Shown one piece after another: positions 25,847-33,481 of a stretch of 64,000 bases of DNA. The stretch is from Rhodanobacteraceae bacterium (GTDB taxonomy: Bacteria; Pseudomonadota; Gammaproteobacteria; Xanthomonadales; Xanthomonadaceae). Both the position numbers and the translations under genes were made by a program. The stretch is from positions 81,461-145,460 of the forward strand of contig JACKOX010000006.1 in the NCBI GenBank assembly GCA_024233975.1. Direction: 5' to 3'. Position 1 is the stretch's first letter. Each line of letters opens with the position of its first letter. A model generated the notes under the pieces. That model made no database searches and was not told where the DNA came from. It was given only the letters and a program-made list of their open reading frames with translations.

Positions 25847-26274
25847 TCGACCACTCCGTGCATTTTCGCGACCCGCGCCATGAGCGCCGCCGAGCCAAGC
25901 GCCAGGGCAAGCCCGAGCAGCGTCCACAGCATGCGCATCAGCCAGTAGCCGAAACCCAGTGCCATCAGCGACTGTCCGGCAACCAGCGCCCACTGCAGGA
26001 GCGCCAGCACCCAGGCAAGCAAGGCCAGTACCAGGGCGGCGATCAACGCCAGACGCAACACGACGGACATCGGCACTTCGGGCCGAAGCCGCCGCAAGCG
26101 GTAGCCGACCCAGCCACCGGCGACGGCATAGGCGCCGAAACCCGCCAGGCGTACCAGCCAGATCAGGAGCGGAATACGCTCCGGGTGCTCACGGACATGC
26201 GTCACCCATGGGAACAACATCGCCATCAGGGTAAAGCAGAAGCCGAGCAACACGGCGCCCAGCAGGATGCGCAT
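25843..26274 (-). CDS. Four-helix membrane protein of unknown function
   Basis: A 143-residue hydrophobic protein starting MRILLGAVLLGFCFTLMAML, with four predicted helices and Arg-rich loops (YRLRRLRPEVP). It lies between pgk and the HAD gene, with a 4-bp overlap to the latter, so it is co-transcribed with glycolytic genes. I recognise no family. The longer open frame upstream of 26274 runs inside pgk in another frame and is not believable as coding. Confidence 0.6.
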   Translation of the reverse strand: MRILLGAVLLGFCFTLMAMLFPWVTHVREHPERIPLLIWLVRLAGFGAYAVAGGWVGYRLRRLRPEVPMSVVLRLALIAALVLALLAWVLALLQWALVAGQSLMALGFGYWLMRMLWTLLGLALALGSAALMARVAKMHGVVE

Positions 26275-26308
26275 TGCCGAGGCTGGCACGTCCACCGAGA
26301 GCGGGGTT

Positions 26309-27484
26309 TCAACCACCGCGTGCTTCCAGCGCCGCCACCGCCGGCAACACCTTGCCTTCGCAGAACTCGAGGAACGCGCCACCGCCGGTGGAGATATAGC
26401 TGACGTCCCTGGCAATGCCGTACTTGTCCACGGCGGCCAGCGTGTCGCCGCCGCCGGCAATCGAGAACGCGCCGGACGTGGCGATGGCTTCGGCCAGGGT
26501 ATGGGTGCCGTTGCCAAAGGCGTCGAACTCGAACACGCCAACCGGACCGTTCCAGATCACGCTGCCTGCCTTGCCGATCAGCTCGGCATAGCGGGCGGCG
26601 GTCTTCGGGCCGATGTCGAGGATCATCTCGTCTTCGCGGACGTCGGCGACATCGCGAATGATCGCTTCGGCGTCGGCAGCAAAGGCGGTCGCGACCACCA
26701 CGTCCTCCGGCACCGGCACCTCGGCGCCACGCGCCTTCGCGTCGGCCATGATCTGCTTCGCGGTATCGAGCAGGTCCATTTCCACCAGCGACTTGCCCAC
26801 CGGATGGCCGAGCGCGGCGATGAAGGTGTTGGCAATGCCGCCACCGACGATCAACTGGTCGACCTTGCTTAGCAGGCTGCCGAGCAGCTCCAGCTTGGTG
26901 CTGACCTTGCTGCCGCCGACGATGGCCAGCAGCGGCCGCGCCGGATTCTTCAACGCGCGATCCAGTGCATCCAGTTCGGCCATCAGCAGCGGGCCGCCAC
27001 AGGCGACCTTGGCCTTCTGCACCACGCCGTGGGTCGAGGCCTGCGCGCGGTGCGCGGTGCCAAAGGCATCCATCACGAACACGTCGCAGAGGTCGGCGTA
27101 TTGCTGCGCCAACGCCGGATCGTCCTTTTTCTCACCGACGTTCATGCGGCAGTTTTCCAGCAGCACGATGTCACCGGGCTTCACGTCGACGCCGTTGACC
27201 CAGTCGCGGATCAGCGGCACGTCTCGACCCAGATGCTGCGAAAGGCGCTTCGCCACCGGCGCCAGCGACTCGTCTGCCGACCACTCGCCTTCGGTCGGGC
27301 GGCCAAGATGCGACATCACCATTGCCGCCGCGCCCTTTTCCAGCGCCAGACGCAGGGTCGGCAATGCGGCGAGGATGCGCTGCTCGGAGGTGACTTCGCC
27401 ATCGGCTACCGGCACGTTGAGATCCTCGCGGATCAGCACGCGCTTGCCGGCAAGGTCGAGGTCGGTCATGCGAAGAATGGTCAC
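26309..27484 (-). CDS. pgk: Phosphoglycerate kinase
   Basis: A 391-residue Pgk, the ATP-yielding step from 1,3-bisphosphoglycerate to 3-phosphoglycerate. It shows MTDLDLAGKRVLIREDLNVPV, VMSHLGRPTEG, LLENCRMNVGEKKDD, MDAFGTAHRAQAST, VGGSKVSTKLELL, and the nucleotide-binding end SIAGGGDTLAAVDKYG with STGGGAFLEFCEG. GTG at 27484 is chosen as start because GGAG lies 8 bases before it. The ATG at 27469 would drop the usual five leading residues. Confidence 0.96.
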   Translation of the reverse strand: MTILRMTDLDLAGKRVLIREDLNVPVADGEVTSEQRILAALPTLRLALEKGAAAMVMSHLGRPTEGEWSADESLAPVAKRLSQHLGRDVPLIRDWVNGVDVKPGDIVLLENCRMNVGEKKDDPALAQQYADLCDVFVMDAFGTAHRAQASTHGVVQKAKVACGGPLLMAELDALDRALKNPARPLLAIVGGSKVSTKLELLGSLLSKVDQLIVGGGIANTFIAALGHPVGKSLVEMDLLDTAKQIMADAKARGAEVPVPEDVVVATAFAADAEAIIRDVADVREDEMILDIGPKTAARYAELIGKAGSVIWNGPVGVFEFDAFGNGTHTLAEAIATSGAFSIAGGGDTLAAVDKYGIARDVSYISTGGGAFLEFCEGKVLPAVAALEARGG

Positions 27485-27542
27485 GGGTGGCTCCGGCTTT
27501 GATGTCAAACCGCGAATTGTCCGGACCCGTGCCCTGGTGCGC

Positions 27543-27570
27543 AAACGCCCGCACCGGAATGGCGCGGGCG
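27543..27570 (-). terminator. Terminator after the pirin gene
   Basis: Stem CGCCCGC/GCGGGCG (27546-27552 with 27564-27570) and an 11-base loop. The minus strand then reads TTTGC. It lies 28 bp after the pirin stop. Confidence 0.5.
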
Positions 27571-27598
27571 CTTGAGGTACTGCAGACTCAAGCAGCGA

Positions 27599-28465
27599 TC
27601 AGAAGCGACCGGCGTTGAAGTCCTCGACGGCCTGGATGATCTCCTGCCGCGTGTTCATCACGAATGGACCGTAGCGGGCCACCGGCTCGCGCAACGGACG
27701 ACCGGCCACGACGATGGCGCGACTGTCGTCGGCCATGCCCTTGAGGCGAAGGCTGTCGCCATCGCTGAGTACCGCCAGGTGTCCGGCCGTAACCCGCTGT
27801 GCGTGCTCGATGCCGCCGATGGCCAGTTCGCCTTCGTAGACGTAGACGAAGCTGCTATGCCCGGCGGGGATCACCGGTTCGAAGACGGCATCCACTCCCA
27901 ACTGCAGGTCGAGATAGACCGGATCGGTCGCCGGCTGCTGCACCGGACCACGCGTGCCGTCGACGTCACCGGCGATCACCTTCACCAGCACGCCATCGGC
28001 CGGCTGCACCGACGGAATCGCTTCGGCGGCATGCTCCTGGTAACGCGGCTCGCCCATTTTCTTTACAGCCGGCAGGTTGATCCACAGCTGGAAGCCGCGC
28101 ATGCGGCCTTCCTCCTGCTCGGGCATTTCCGAATGCACGATGCCACGCGCTGCGCTCATCCACTGCACGCTGCCCGGACCAAGAACGCCTTCGTGGCCGT
28201 GGTTGTCACGGTGGCGCATGCGGCCGTCAAGCATGTAGGTCACCGTCTCGAAGCCGCGGTGCGGATGGCTCGGGAAGCCGGCGATGTAGTCCTCCGGCTT
28301 GTCGGTGCCGAACTCGTCCAGCAGCAGGAACGGATCGAGCATGTCCAGGCTGGGCCCACCGATCACACGGTTGAGGCGCACGCCAGCGCCGTCCGAGGTC
28401 GGCGTGCCGCGGATCACCTTCTGGATGCGCCTTGGACGCGCGCCGTAGTCGATGTTGTCCGTCAT
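27599..28465 (-). CDS. Pirin-family protein
   Basis: A 288-residue bicupin of the pirin family. The metal-binding motif of the N-terminal cupin is visible: SHPHRGFETVTYML and GIVHSEMPEQEEG. The C-terminal cupin has VYVYEGELAIGG. Bacterial pirins may act as quercetinase-like dioxygenases or bind metabolic enzymes; the reaction is not certain. ATG at 28465 has GGAGG eight bases upstream and is preferred over 28510. The gene lies 41 bp after azoR on the same strand. Confidence 0.9.
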   Translation of the reverse strand: MTDNIDYGARPRRIQKVIRGTPTSDGAGVRLNRVIGGPSLDMLDPFLLLDEFGTDKPEDYIAGFPSHPHRGFETVTYMLDGRMRHRDNHGHEGVLGPGSVQWMSAARGIVHSEMPEQEEGRMRGFQLWINLPAVKKMGEPRYQEHAAEAIPSVQPADGVLVKVIAGDVDGTRGPVQQPATDPVYLDLQLGVDAVFEPVIPAGHSSFVYVYEGELAIGGIEHAQRVTAGHLAVLSDGDSLRLKGMADDSRAIVVAGRPLREPVARYGPFVMNTRQEIIQAVEDFNAGRF

Positions 28466-28506
28466 TGCAGCATCCTCCGGGGGATGGTTGCGAGAAATGG
28501 CGCCCA

Positions 28507-29091
28507 TCATGCCGCTTCCCGGCGCGACTCGTCATCGAGTCGGGTGATGTTCTGCAGCGCCGCGGCCATCGCCTTCTGCCGGTGCTCCGGCGACAGGTTC
28601 AGCCCTTCGGCACGGATGCTTTCCACGTCGCCGATGCCGAAAAAGCCGAACATGAAGCGCAGGTAGCTCTCCTCGAAGCGGTCAGCGCCGCGCAGGCCGC
28701 CGCGGGTGACGGCCAACAGCACGCGCTTGTCGCCAGCCAGCCCTTCCGGACCTTCGGCGGTATAGCGGAAGGTCTTGCCGGCAACCGCAATCCGATCGAT
28801 CCATGCCTTGAGCGCGGTCGGGATGGTGAAGTTGTAGACGGGCACGCCCACCACAACCACATCGGCATCGAGGAAATGCTGCAACACCGCGGCGTTCTCC
28901 GCGACGATGGCATCGTCGGCAGCCGCCAGCGTGCGGGCACTGAGGTGGGGCAGCGGATCGCTGTCGAGGTCACGATGGATCACGCGGGCTTCCGGATGGA
29001 GCTGGCGCAGACGAGCGACCAGCGCGGCCGTCAGCTCGCGGCTGGCGGAGTTCTGACCGAGAGCACTGCTGTCGATATGCAGGATGTTCAT
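28507..29091 (-). CDS. azoR: FMN-dependent NADH-azoreductase
   Basis: A 194-residue AzoR flavoprotein that reduces quinones and azo dyes with two electrons. It shows MNILHIDSSALGQNSASREL (FMN phosphate loop), VVVGVPVYNFTIPTALKAWIDRI, TFRYTAEGPEGLAGDKRVLL and TRGGL. It is transcribed divergently from a LysR gene, the usual arrangement for regulated quinone reductases, and pirin follows it. Spacer dyads at 29150-29167 and 29186-29201 are candidate LysR sites. Confidence 0.94.
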   Translation of the reverse strand: MNILHIDSSALGQNSASRELTAALVARLRQLHPEARVIHRDLDSDPLPHLSARTLAAADDAIVAENAAVLQHFLDADVVVVGVPVYNFTIPTALKAWIDRIAVAGKTFRYTAEGPEGLAGDKRVLLAVTRGGLRGADRFEESYLRFMFGFFGIGDVESIRAEGLNLSPEHRQKAMAAALQNITRLDDESRREAA

Positions 29092-29149
29092 GCTTTTCTC
29101 CTTGGTGGGTTGGCGACGAATCGCCTTGGGAGAAAAGGTAATACCGGTT

Positions 29150-29201
29150 CCAATCAATGATAATTGGGTAATATCGACATGCATTGTTCCGAATTTGGAA
29201 C
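29150..29201. promoter_or_regulatory. azoR/lysR divergent control region
   Basis: Two dyads lie in the 143-bp spacer: CCAAT-N8-ATTGG (29150-29167) and GTTCC-N6-GGAAC (29186-29201). The first has the size of a LysR-type recognition site. I could not define -35/-10 boxes with confidence. Confidence 0.4.
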
Positions 29202-29234
29202 GCTCCACACCGATGCCACCTCCGGAGTCGCCCG

Positions 29235-30152
29235 ATGGACTTTTCCGCCAGCCTCGATGACCTCTATTACTACGCCATGGTGGTGAAGCACGGCGGGTTC
29301 GCCGCCGCCGGGCGCGAACTGGGTGTTCCGAAGTCGCGACTCTCCCGGCACGTCAATCGCCTGGAGGAACGCCTGGGCGTCCGCCTGCTTCAGCGCTCTA
29401 CCCGGCGCTTCGTGGTCACCGACACCGGCGAGAATCTGTACCGCCATTGCCAGGCCATGCTGGCCGAGGCTGAAAGCGCCTTCGAAGTGGTCGAACAGGC
29501 GCAGTCCGAGCCGCGAGGCCTGCTGCGGGTGGCCTGCCCGATCGCGTTGGCCAGCACGCAGCTGGCGCCACTGATCCCAAGATTCCTGCGGCGCTACCCG
29601 AAGGTGCGCCTCGACCTGCACGTGGACAACCGCCGCATTGACGTGCTCGCCGAACGCTTCGATGCCGCGCTGCGCGTGCGTACCGAGCCCAGCGGCGAAG
29701 ACGGCCTCGTCATGCGTCGCTTCGCAGAGCTGTGCGAACTACTGGTGGCCAGCCCCGACTATCTCGAACAGACCGGCCAGCCGGCGCATCCCGACGACCT
29801 TCGCCGGCTTTCCACCCTCAGCTTCGCGCCCGGCGAGACCCAGCACTGGACCCTCAACGGTCCCAACGGCCAGCAGGTGGATATCGAACATGCACCACGC
29901 CTGCTTTCCCACAACTTCCCGGTCCTGCGTCAGGCCGCCCTCGACGACCTTGGCATCGCCCTGCTGCCGGCCAGCGTGATCGAGGCCGATCTCGCCAGCG
30001 GCCGACTCGTCCACGTGCTGCCGGACTGGCGACTGCCGCAGGGCGTGCTGCACGTGGTTTTCCCCAGCCGCCGCGGCCTGCTGCCGGCGGTGCGCGCCTT
30101 CATCGACTTCCTTGTCGACGAGCTGCCACCCATGCTCCAGGGAGCGCACTGA
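29235..30152 (+). CDS. LysR-family transcriptional regulator
   Basis: A 305-residue LTTR. The helix-turn-helix reads MDFSASLDDLYYYAMVVKHG, GFAAAGRELGVPKSRLSRHV and RLLQRSTRRFVVTDTGE. The effector domain starts near LLRVACPIALASTQLAPLI, with a C-terminal QAALDDLGIALLPASVI. It is of the DsdC/AaeR-like subgroup common beside reductases. Divergent to azoR, it probably controls azoR (and pirin) and itself; this is inferred from position. Confidence 0.92.
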   Translation: MDFSASLDDLYYYAMVVKHGGFAAAGRELGVPKSRLSRHVNRLEERLGVRLLQRSTRRFVVTDTGENLYRHCQAMLAEAESAFEVVEQAQSEPRGLLRVACPIALASTQLAPLIPRFLRRYPKVRLDLHVDNRRIDVLAERFDAALRVRTEPSGEDGLVMRRFAELCELLVASPDYLEQTGQPAHPDDLRRLSTLSFAPGETQHWTLNGPNGQQVDIEHAPRLLSHNFPVLRQAALDDLGIALLPASVIEADLASGRLVHVLPDWRLPQGVLHVVFPSRRGLLPAVRAFIDFLVDELPPMLQGAH

Positions 30153-30259
30153 CGCCCACGGACGGCCAGAACCGTGACCTTGGAGGGCTGCACATGGCGG
30201 CGAAGCCGGGTATCGTTCCCGGCCCGGCCATTTCCATACGTTTCCAAGGAGCTGCTGTG

Positions 30260-32386
30260 ATGCTGCATCCCCGCCGACAGATTCTCGCCGCCACACTGGC
30301 TACCTTGCTGCTATCCGCCTGCGGCGGCGATCAGGCGCCAATCTCGACCAGCACGCCCACCACGGCGAGCGACTCGAAGGCAGCAGCAACCGCCAACGCC
30401 AAACCGGCGGTGGACAGCGGCCTCGACCTCCAGGGCATCGACGCCCTGACCAGCCCCGGCGACGACTTCGAGCAGTACGCCAACGGCCACTGGCGCGCGG
30501 TCACCGAGATTCCGGCGGACCGCTCCAGTACCGGCGTGTTCTACGAAGTGTTCAAGAAGGCCGAGAAGCGCACGGCGGACCTGATCCGCGAACTCGCCGG
30601 AAAGGAAAACGAACCCGGCTCGGACGCACGCAAGATCGCCGATTTCTACCACGCATGGATGGACGCGGACGCCATCGAGGCGCACGGCCTGGCGCCGCTG
30701 CAGCCGGATCTCGACGCGATCGCCGCCGTGTCCGACCGCGGGCAGCTCGCTACCCTGCTGGGTAACGGCCTGCGCGCCGACGTCGATCCGCTGAACGCCA
30801 CCAACTTCAATACTTCGCGCCCGTTCGGCCTGTTCGTCACGCAGGCGCTGGATGATCCATCGACCCATCGCGCCTACCTGCTGCAAGGCGGCCTCGGCCT
30901 GCCGGATCGCGACTATTACCTGTCCGACGACGCGAAGATGACCGAGCTGCGCGGCCAATACCGGGACTACATCGCCAAGCTGCTGGCCGCCGCCGGCGAC
31001 CAGGACAGCGAAGCCGAAGCCGAAAAGATCCTGGCGCTGGAAACCGCCATCGCCGGCGTCCACGCCAACGTGGTCGACAGCATGAACGTGCACAAGGCCA
31101 ACACGGTCTGGCAGCGCAGCCAGTTCAGCAAGAAGGCACCTGGGCTCGACTGGAACGCCTACTTCAAGGCCGCCGGCCTCGATGACCAGGACGTGATCGA
31201 CGTCTGGCAGGCCGATGCGATCAGCGGCATCGCCGGCATCCTCGGCAAGGCTGACCTCGGCGACATCAAGGCCTGGCTGCGTTTCCATGCGTTGAACCGC
31301 AGTGCCGGCCTGCTGCCCAGGGCCTTTGCCGACCTGCAGTTCGACTTCTACGGCCGCACGCTGCAGGGCACGCCCGAGCAGCGCGACCGCTGGAAGCGCG
31401 CCGTGGCCGCCACCAATGGCGCGTTGGGCGATGCCGTCGGCCATCTCTACGTCGCGCGCTACTTCCCCCCGGAGTCCAAGGCCACCATCGAGAAACTGGT
31501 GCACAACATCAATGGCGCCTTCCTCGACCGCGTCGAACAGCTTGACTGGATGACCGCCGACACCCGCGCGGAAGCCCAACGCAAGGCCGCGGCGGTGCAG
31601 GTGGGCGTGGGCTATCCGGAGCGCTGGCGCGACTATTCCCAGCTGGACATCCGCCCGGATGATGCGCTCGGCAACGCCCTGCGCGCCGAACGCTACGAGT
31701 TCGAGCACCAGCGCGACAAGCTCAAGCGCACGCCGGATCGCGGCGAATGGTGGATGACGCCGCAGACCGTCAACGCGGTCAACCTGCCGGTGCAGAATGC
31801 GATGAACTTCCCGGCCGCCATCCTCGAACCACCATTCTTCGACCCCAAGGCCGATCCGGCCGCCAACTACGGCGCGATCGGCGCCGTCATCGGCCACGAG
31901 ATCAGCCACAGCTTCGACAACCTCGGTGCCGAATTCGACGCCGAAGGCCGCCTGCGCAACTGGTGGACGCCGGAGGACACGGCACAGTTCGACGCCGCCG
32001 CGCAGAAGCTGGTCGCGCAGTTCGATGGTTACGAGGCGCTGCCCGGCCTGCATATCAAGGGACGGCAGACGCTGGGCGAGAACATTGCAGACGTGTCCGG
32101 CCTGACCATCGCCTACATGGCCTACCGCAAGTCGCTGGACGGCAAGCCGGCGCCGGAAATCGACGGCCTCAGCGGCGACCAGCGTTTCTTCCTTGCCTTC
32201 GGCCAGACCTGGCGCGGCAAGGTGCGCGACGAAGCCCTGCGCCAGCAGGTGGTCACCAACGAGCATGCGCCCGGCCGCTTCCGCGCGCAGACCGTGCGCA
32301 ACCTCGATGCCTGGTATGACGCGTTTGGCGTGCAGCCCGAACAGGGCCTGTACCTGGCACCGGAGGAGCGCGTGCACATCTGGTAA
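30260..32386 (+). CDS. M13-family zinc metallopeptidase (neprilysin-like) lipoprotein
   Basis: A 708-residue protein with a lipoprotein signal (MLHPRRQILAATLATLLLSACGG), a Thr/Ser/Ala linker, a long helical domain and the M13 catalytic core. The core has HEISH at residues 546-550 in VIGHEISHSFDNLGAEFD, the zinc-ligand Glu in GENIADVSGL, and the usual terminal Trp (VHIW). M13 enzymes cut short peptides at the N-side of hydrophobic residues. The ATG at 30260 has AAGGAG in good position; the much longer frame upstream is a shadow of the LysR gene. Confidence 0.95.
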   Translation: MLHPRRQILAATLATLLLSACGGDQAPISTSTPTTASDSKAAATANAKPAVDSGLDLQGIDALTSPGDDFEQYANGHWRAVTEIPADRSSTGVFYEVFKKAEKRTADLIRELAGKENEPGSDARKIADFYHAWMDADAIEAHGLAPLQPDLDAIAAVSDRGQLATLLGNGLRADVDPLNATNFNTSRPFGLFVTQALDDPSTHRAYLLQGGLGLPDRDYYLSDDAKMTELRGQYRDYIAKLLAAAGDQDSEAEAEKILALETAIAGVHANVVDSMNVHKANTVWQRSQFSKKAPGLDWNAYFKAAGLDDQDVIDVWQADAISGIAGILGKADLGDIKAWLRFHALNRSAGLLPRAFADLQFDFYGRTLQGTPEQRDRWKRAVAATNGALGDAVGHLYVARYFPPESKATIEKLVHNINGAFLDRVEQLDWMTADTRAEAQRKAAAVQVGVGYPERWRDYSQLDIRPDDALGNALRAERYEFEHQRDKLKRTPDRGEWWMTPQTVNAVNLPVQNAMNFPAAILEPPFFDPKADPAANYGAIGAVIGHEISHSFDNLGAEFDAEGRLRNWWTPEDTAQFDAAAQKLVAQFDGYEALPGLHIKGRQTLGENIADVSGLTIAYMAYRKSLDGKPAPEIDGLSGDQRFFLAFGQTWRGKVRDEALRQQVVTNEHAPGRFRAQTVRNLDAWYDAFGVQPEQGLYLAPEERVHIW

Positions 32387-32468
32387 ACCAGCCGCACCGC
32401 GCACAGGTGGCGCGGCGTTGGTAGCATGCAGGATTGCCCACTCAATGGGCTCACGGGAGAAACATGCA

Positions 32469-33338
32469 ATGTCTCAAGTGGTGAAGTGCGGCCTGATCCA
32501 GACGTCGATGGCCTGTTCCGTCGACGAGTCGCTGGAAACCATCCGTCAGGCCAACCTCGACAAGACCATCGGCTTCATCGAGCAGGCCGGCAAGGCTGGC
32601 GTGCAGATCCTGTGCATGCAGGAAATCTTCACCGCGCCATATTTCTGCGCCGAGCAGAATCCACGCTGGTACGACAGCGCCGAGCACATTCCCGACGGCC
32701 CCACCACCAAGCTGATGCAGGAACTGGCGAAGAAGCACCGCATGGTGCTGGTGGTGCCGATCTACGAGGAAGACATTCCCGGCGTGTACTACAACAGCGC
32801 CGCGGTGATCGATGCCGACGGCAGCTACCTCGGCAAGTACCGCAAGCACCACATCCCGCACTGCCTGCCGGGCTTCTGGGAGAAGTTCTACTTCCGCCCC
32901 GGCAACCTCGGCTATCCGGTGTTCCAGACCGCCTACGCCAAGATCGGCGTGTACATCTGCTACGACCGTCACTTCCCGGAAGGCGCGCGCGCGCTGGGCC
33001 TCAATGGCGCGGAGATCGTGTTCAACCCGTCCGCGACCGTTGCCGGCTTGTCGGAATACCTGTGGAAACTGGAGCAGCCGGCGCATGCCGCCGCCAATGG
33101 CTACTTCATCGGCGCCATCAACCGCGTCGGCACCGAGGCGCCATGGAACATCGGCGAGTTCTACGGCCAGAGCTACTTCGCCGATCCACGCGGTCAGATC
33201 GTGTCGCAGGGCTCACGTGACCAGGACGAATTGATCGTCGCCGACCTCGATCTCGACAAGATCCGCGAAGTTCGCAACATCTGGCAGTTCTACCGCGATC
33301 GCCGACCGGACAGCTACGGCGACCTGGTCGCGCCCTGA
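32469..33338 (+). CDS. Beta-ureidopropionase (nitrilase superfamily)
   Basis: A 289-residue C-N hydrolase with the catalytic triad Glu52 (CMQEIFTAPYF), Lys126 (KYRKHHIP) and Cys164 (VYICYDRHFPEGAR). The family signature and RVGTEAPWNIGEFYGQSYF match N-carbamoyl-beta-alanine/N-carbamoyl-D-amino-acid hydrolases. Reaction expected: N-carbamoyl-beta-alanine to beta-alanine, CO2 and ammonia, the third step of reductive uracil breakdown. The first, second and last steps are encoded at 37.4-46 kb, beyond a kinase gene and an exported-protein gene. Confidence 0.92.
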   Translation: MSQVVKCGLIQTSMACSVDESLETIRQANLDKTIGFIEQAGKAGVQILCMQEIFTAPYFCAEQNPRWYDSAEHIPDGPTTKLMQELAKKHRMVLVVPIYEEDIPGVYYNSAAVIDADGSYLGKYRKHHIPHCLPGFWEKFYFRPGNLGYPVFQTAYAKIGVYICYDRHFPEGARALGLNGAEIVFNPSATVAGLSEYLWKLEQPAHAAANGYFIGAINRVGTEAPWNIGEFYGQSYFADPRGQIVSQGSRDQDELIVADLDLDKIREVRNIWQFYRDRRPDSYGDLVAP

Positions 33339-33350
33339 GCAACCCGCCAA

Positions 33351-33382
33351 TCGGCACAGCCCGCCCAGGCCGGCTGTGCCGA
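33351..33382 (+). terminator. Stem-loop after the beta-ureidopropionase gene
   Basis: An 11-bp perfect stem (33351-33361 with 33372-33382) with a 10-base loop, 12 bp after the stop. No U-tract follows, so termination would be weak or Rho-assisted. Confidence 0.4.
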
Positions 33383-33481
33383 AGCGTCATTTGCAACAAT
33401 TTGTGTCAAATCTGACGGCTACGCCGCACATATGCCCGTCCCGCTGCCCTATGCTGGGTGCGGTTAATTGCCGTTTCCGCC

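Noticed and set aside
26275..26541. N-terminal extension of the four-helix membrane protein inside pgk
   Set aside because: Lies over the certain 3' end of pgk and has shadow-like composition.
29732..30259. In-frame extension of the M13 peptidase into the LysR gene
   Set aside because: The overlap with LysR is a shadow; the lipoprotein signal and AAGGAG place the start at 30260.
30311..32404. 697-codon frame antisense to the M13 peptidase
   Set aside because: GC-rich shadow frame; the plus strand has a signal peptide, HEISH and other family motifs.
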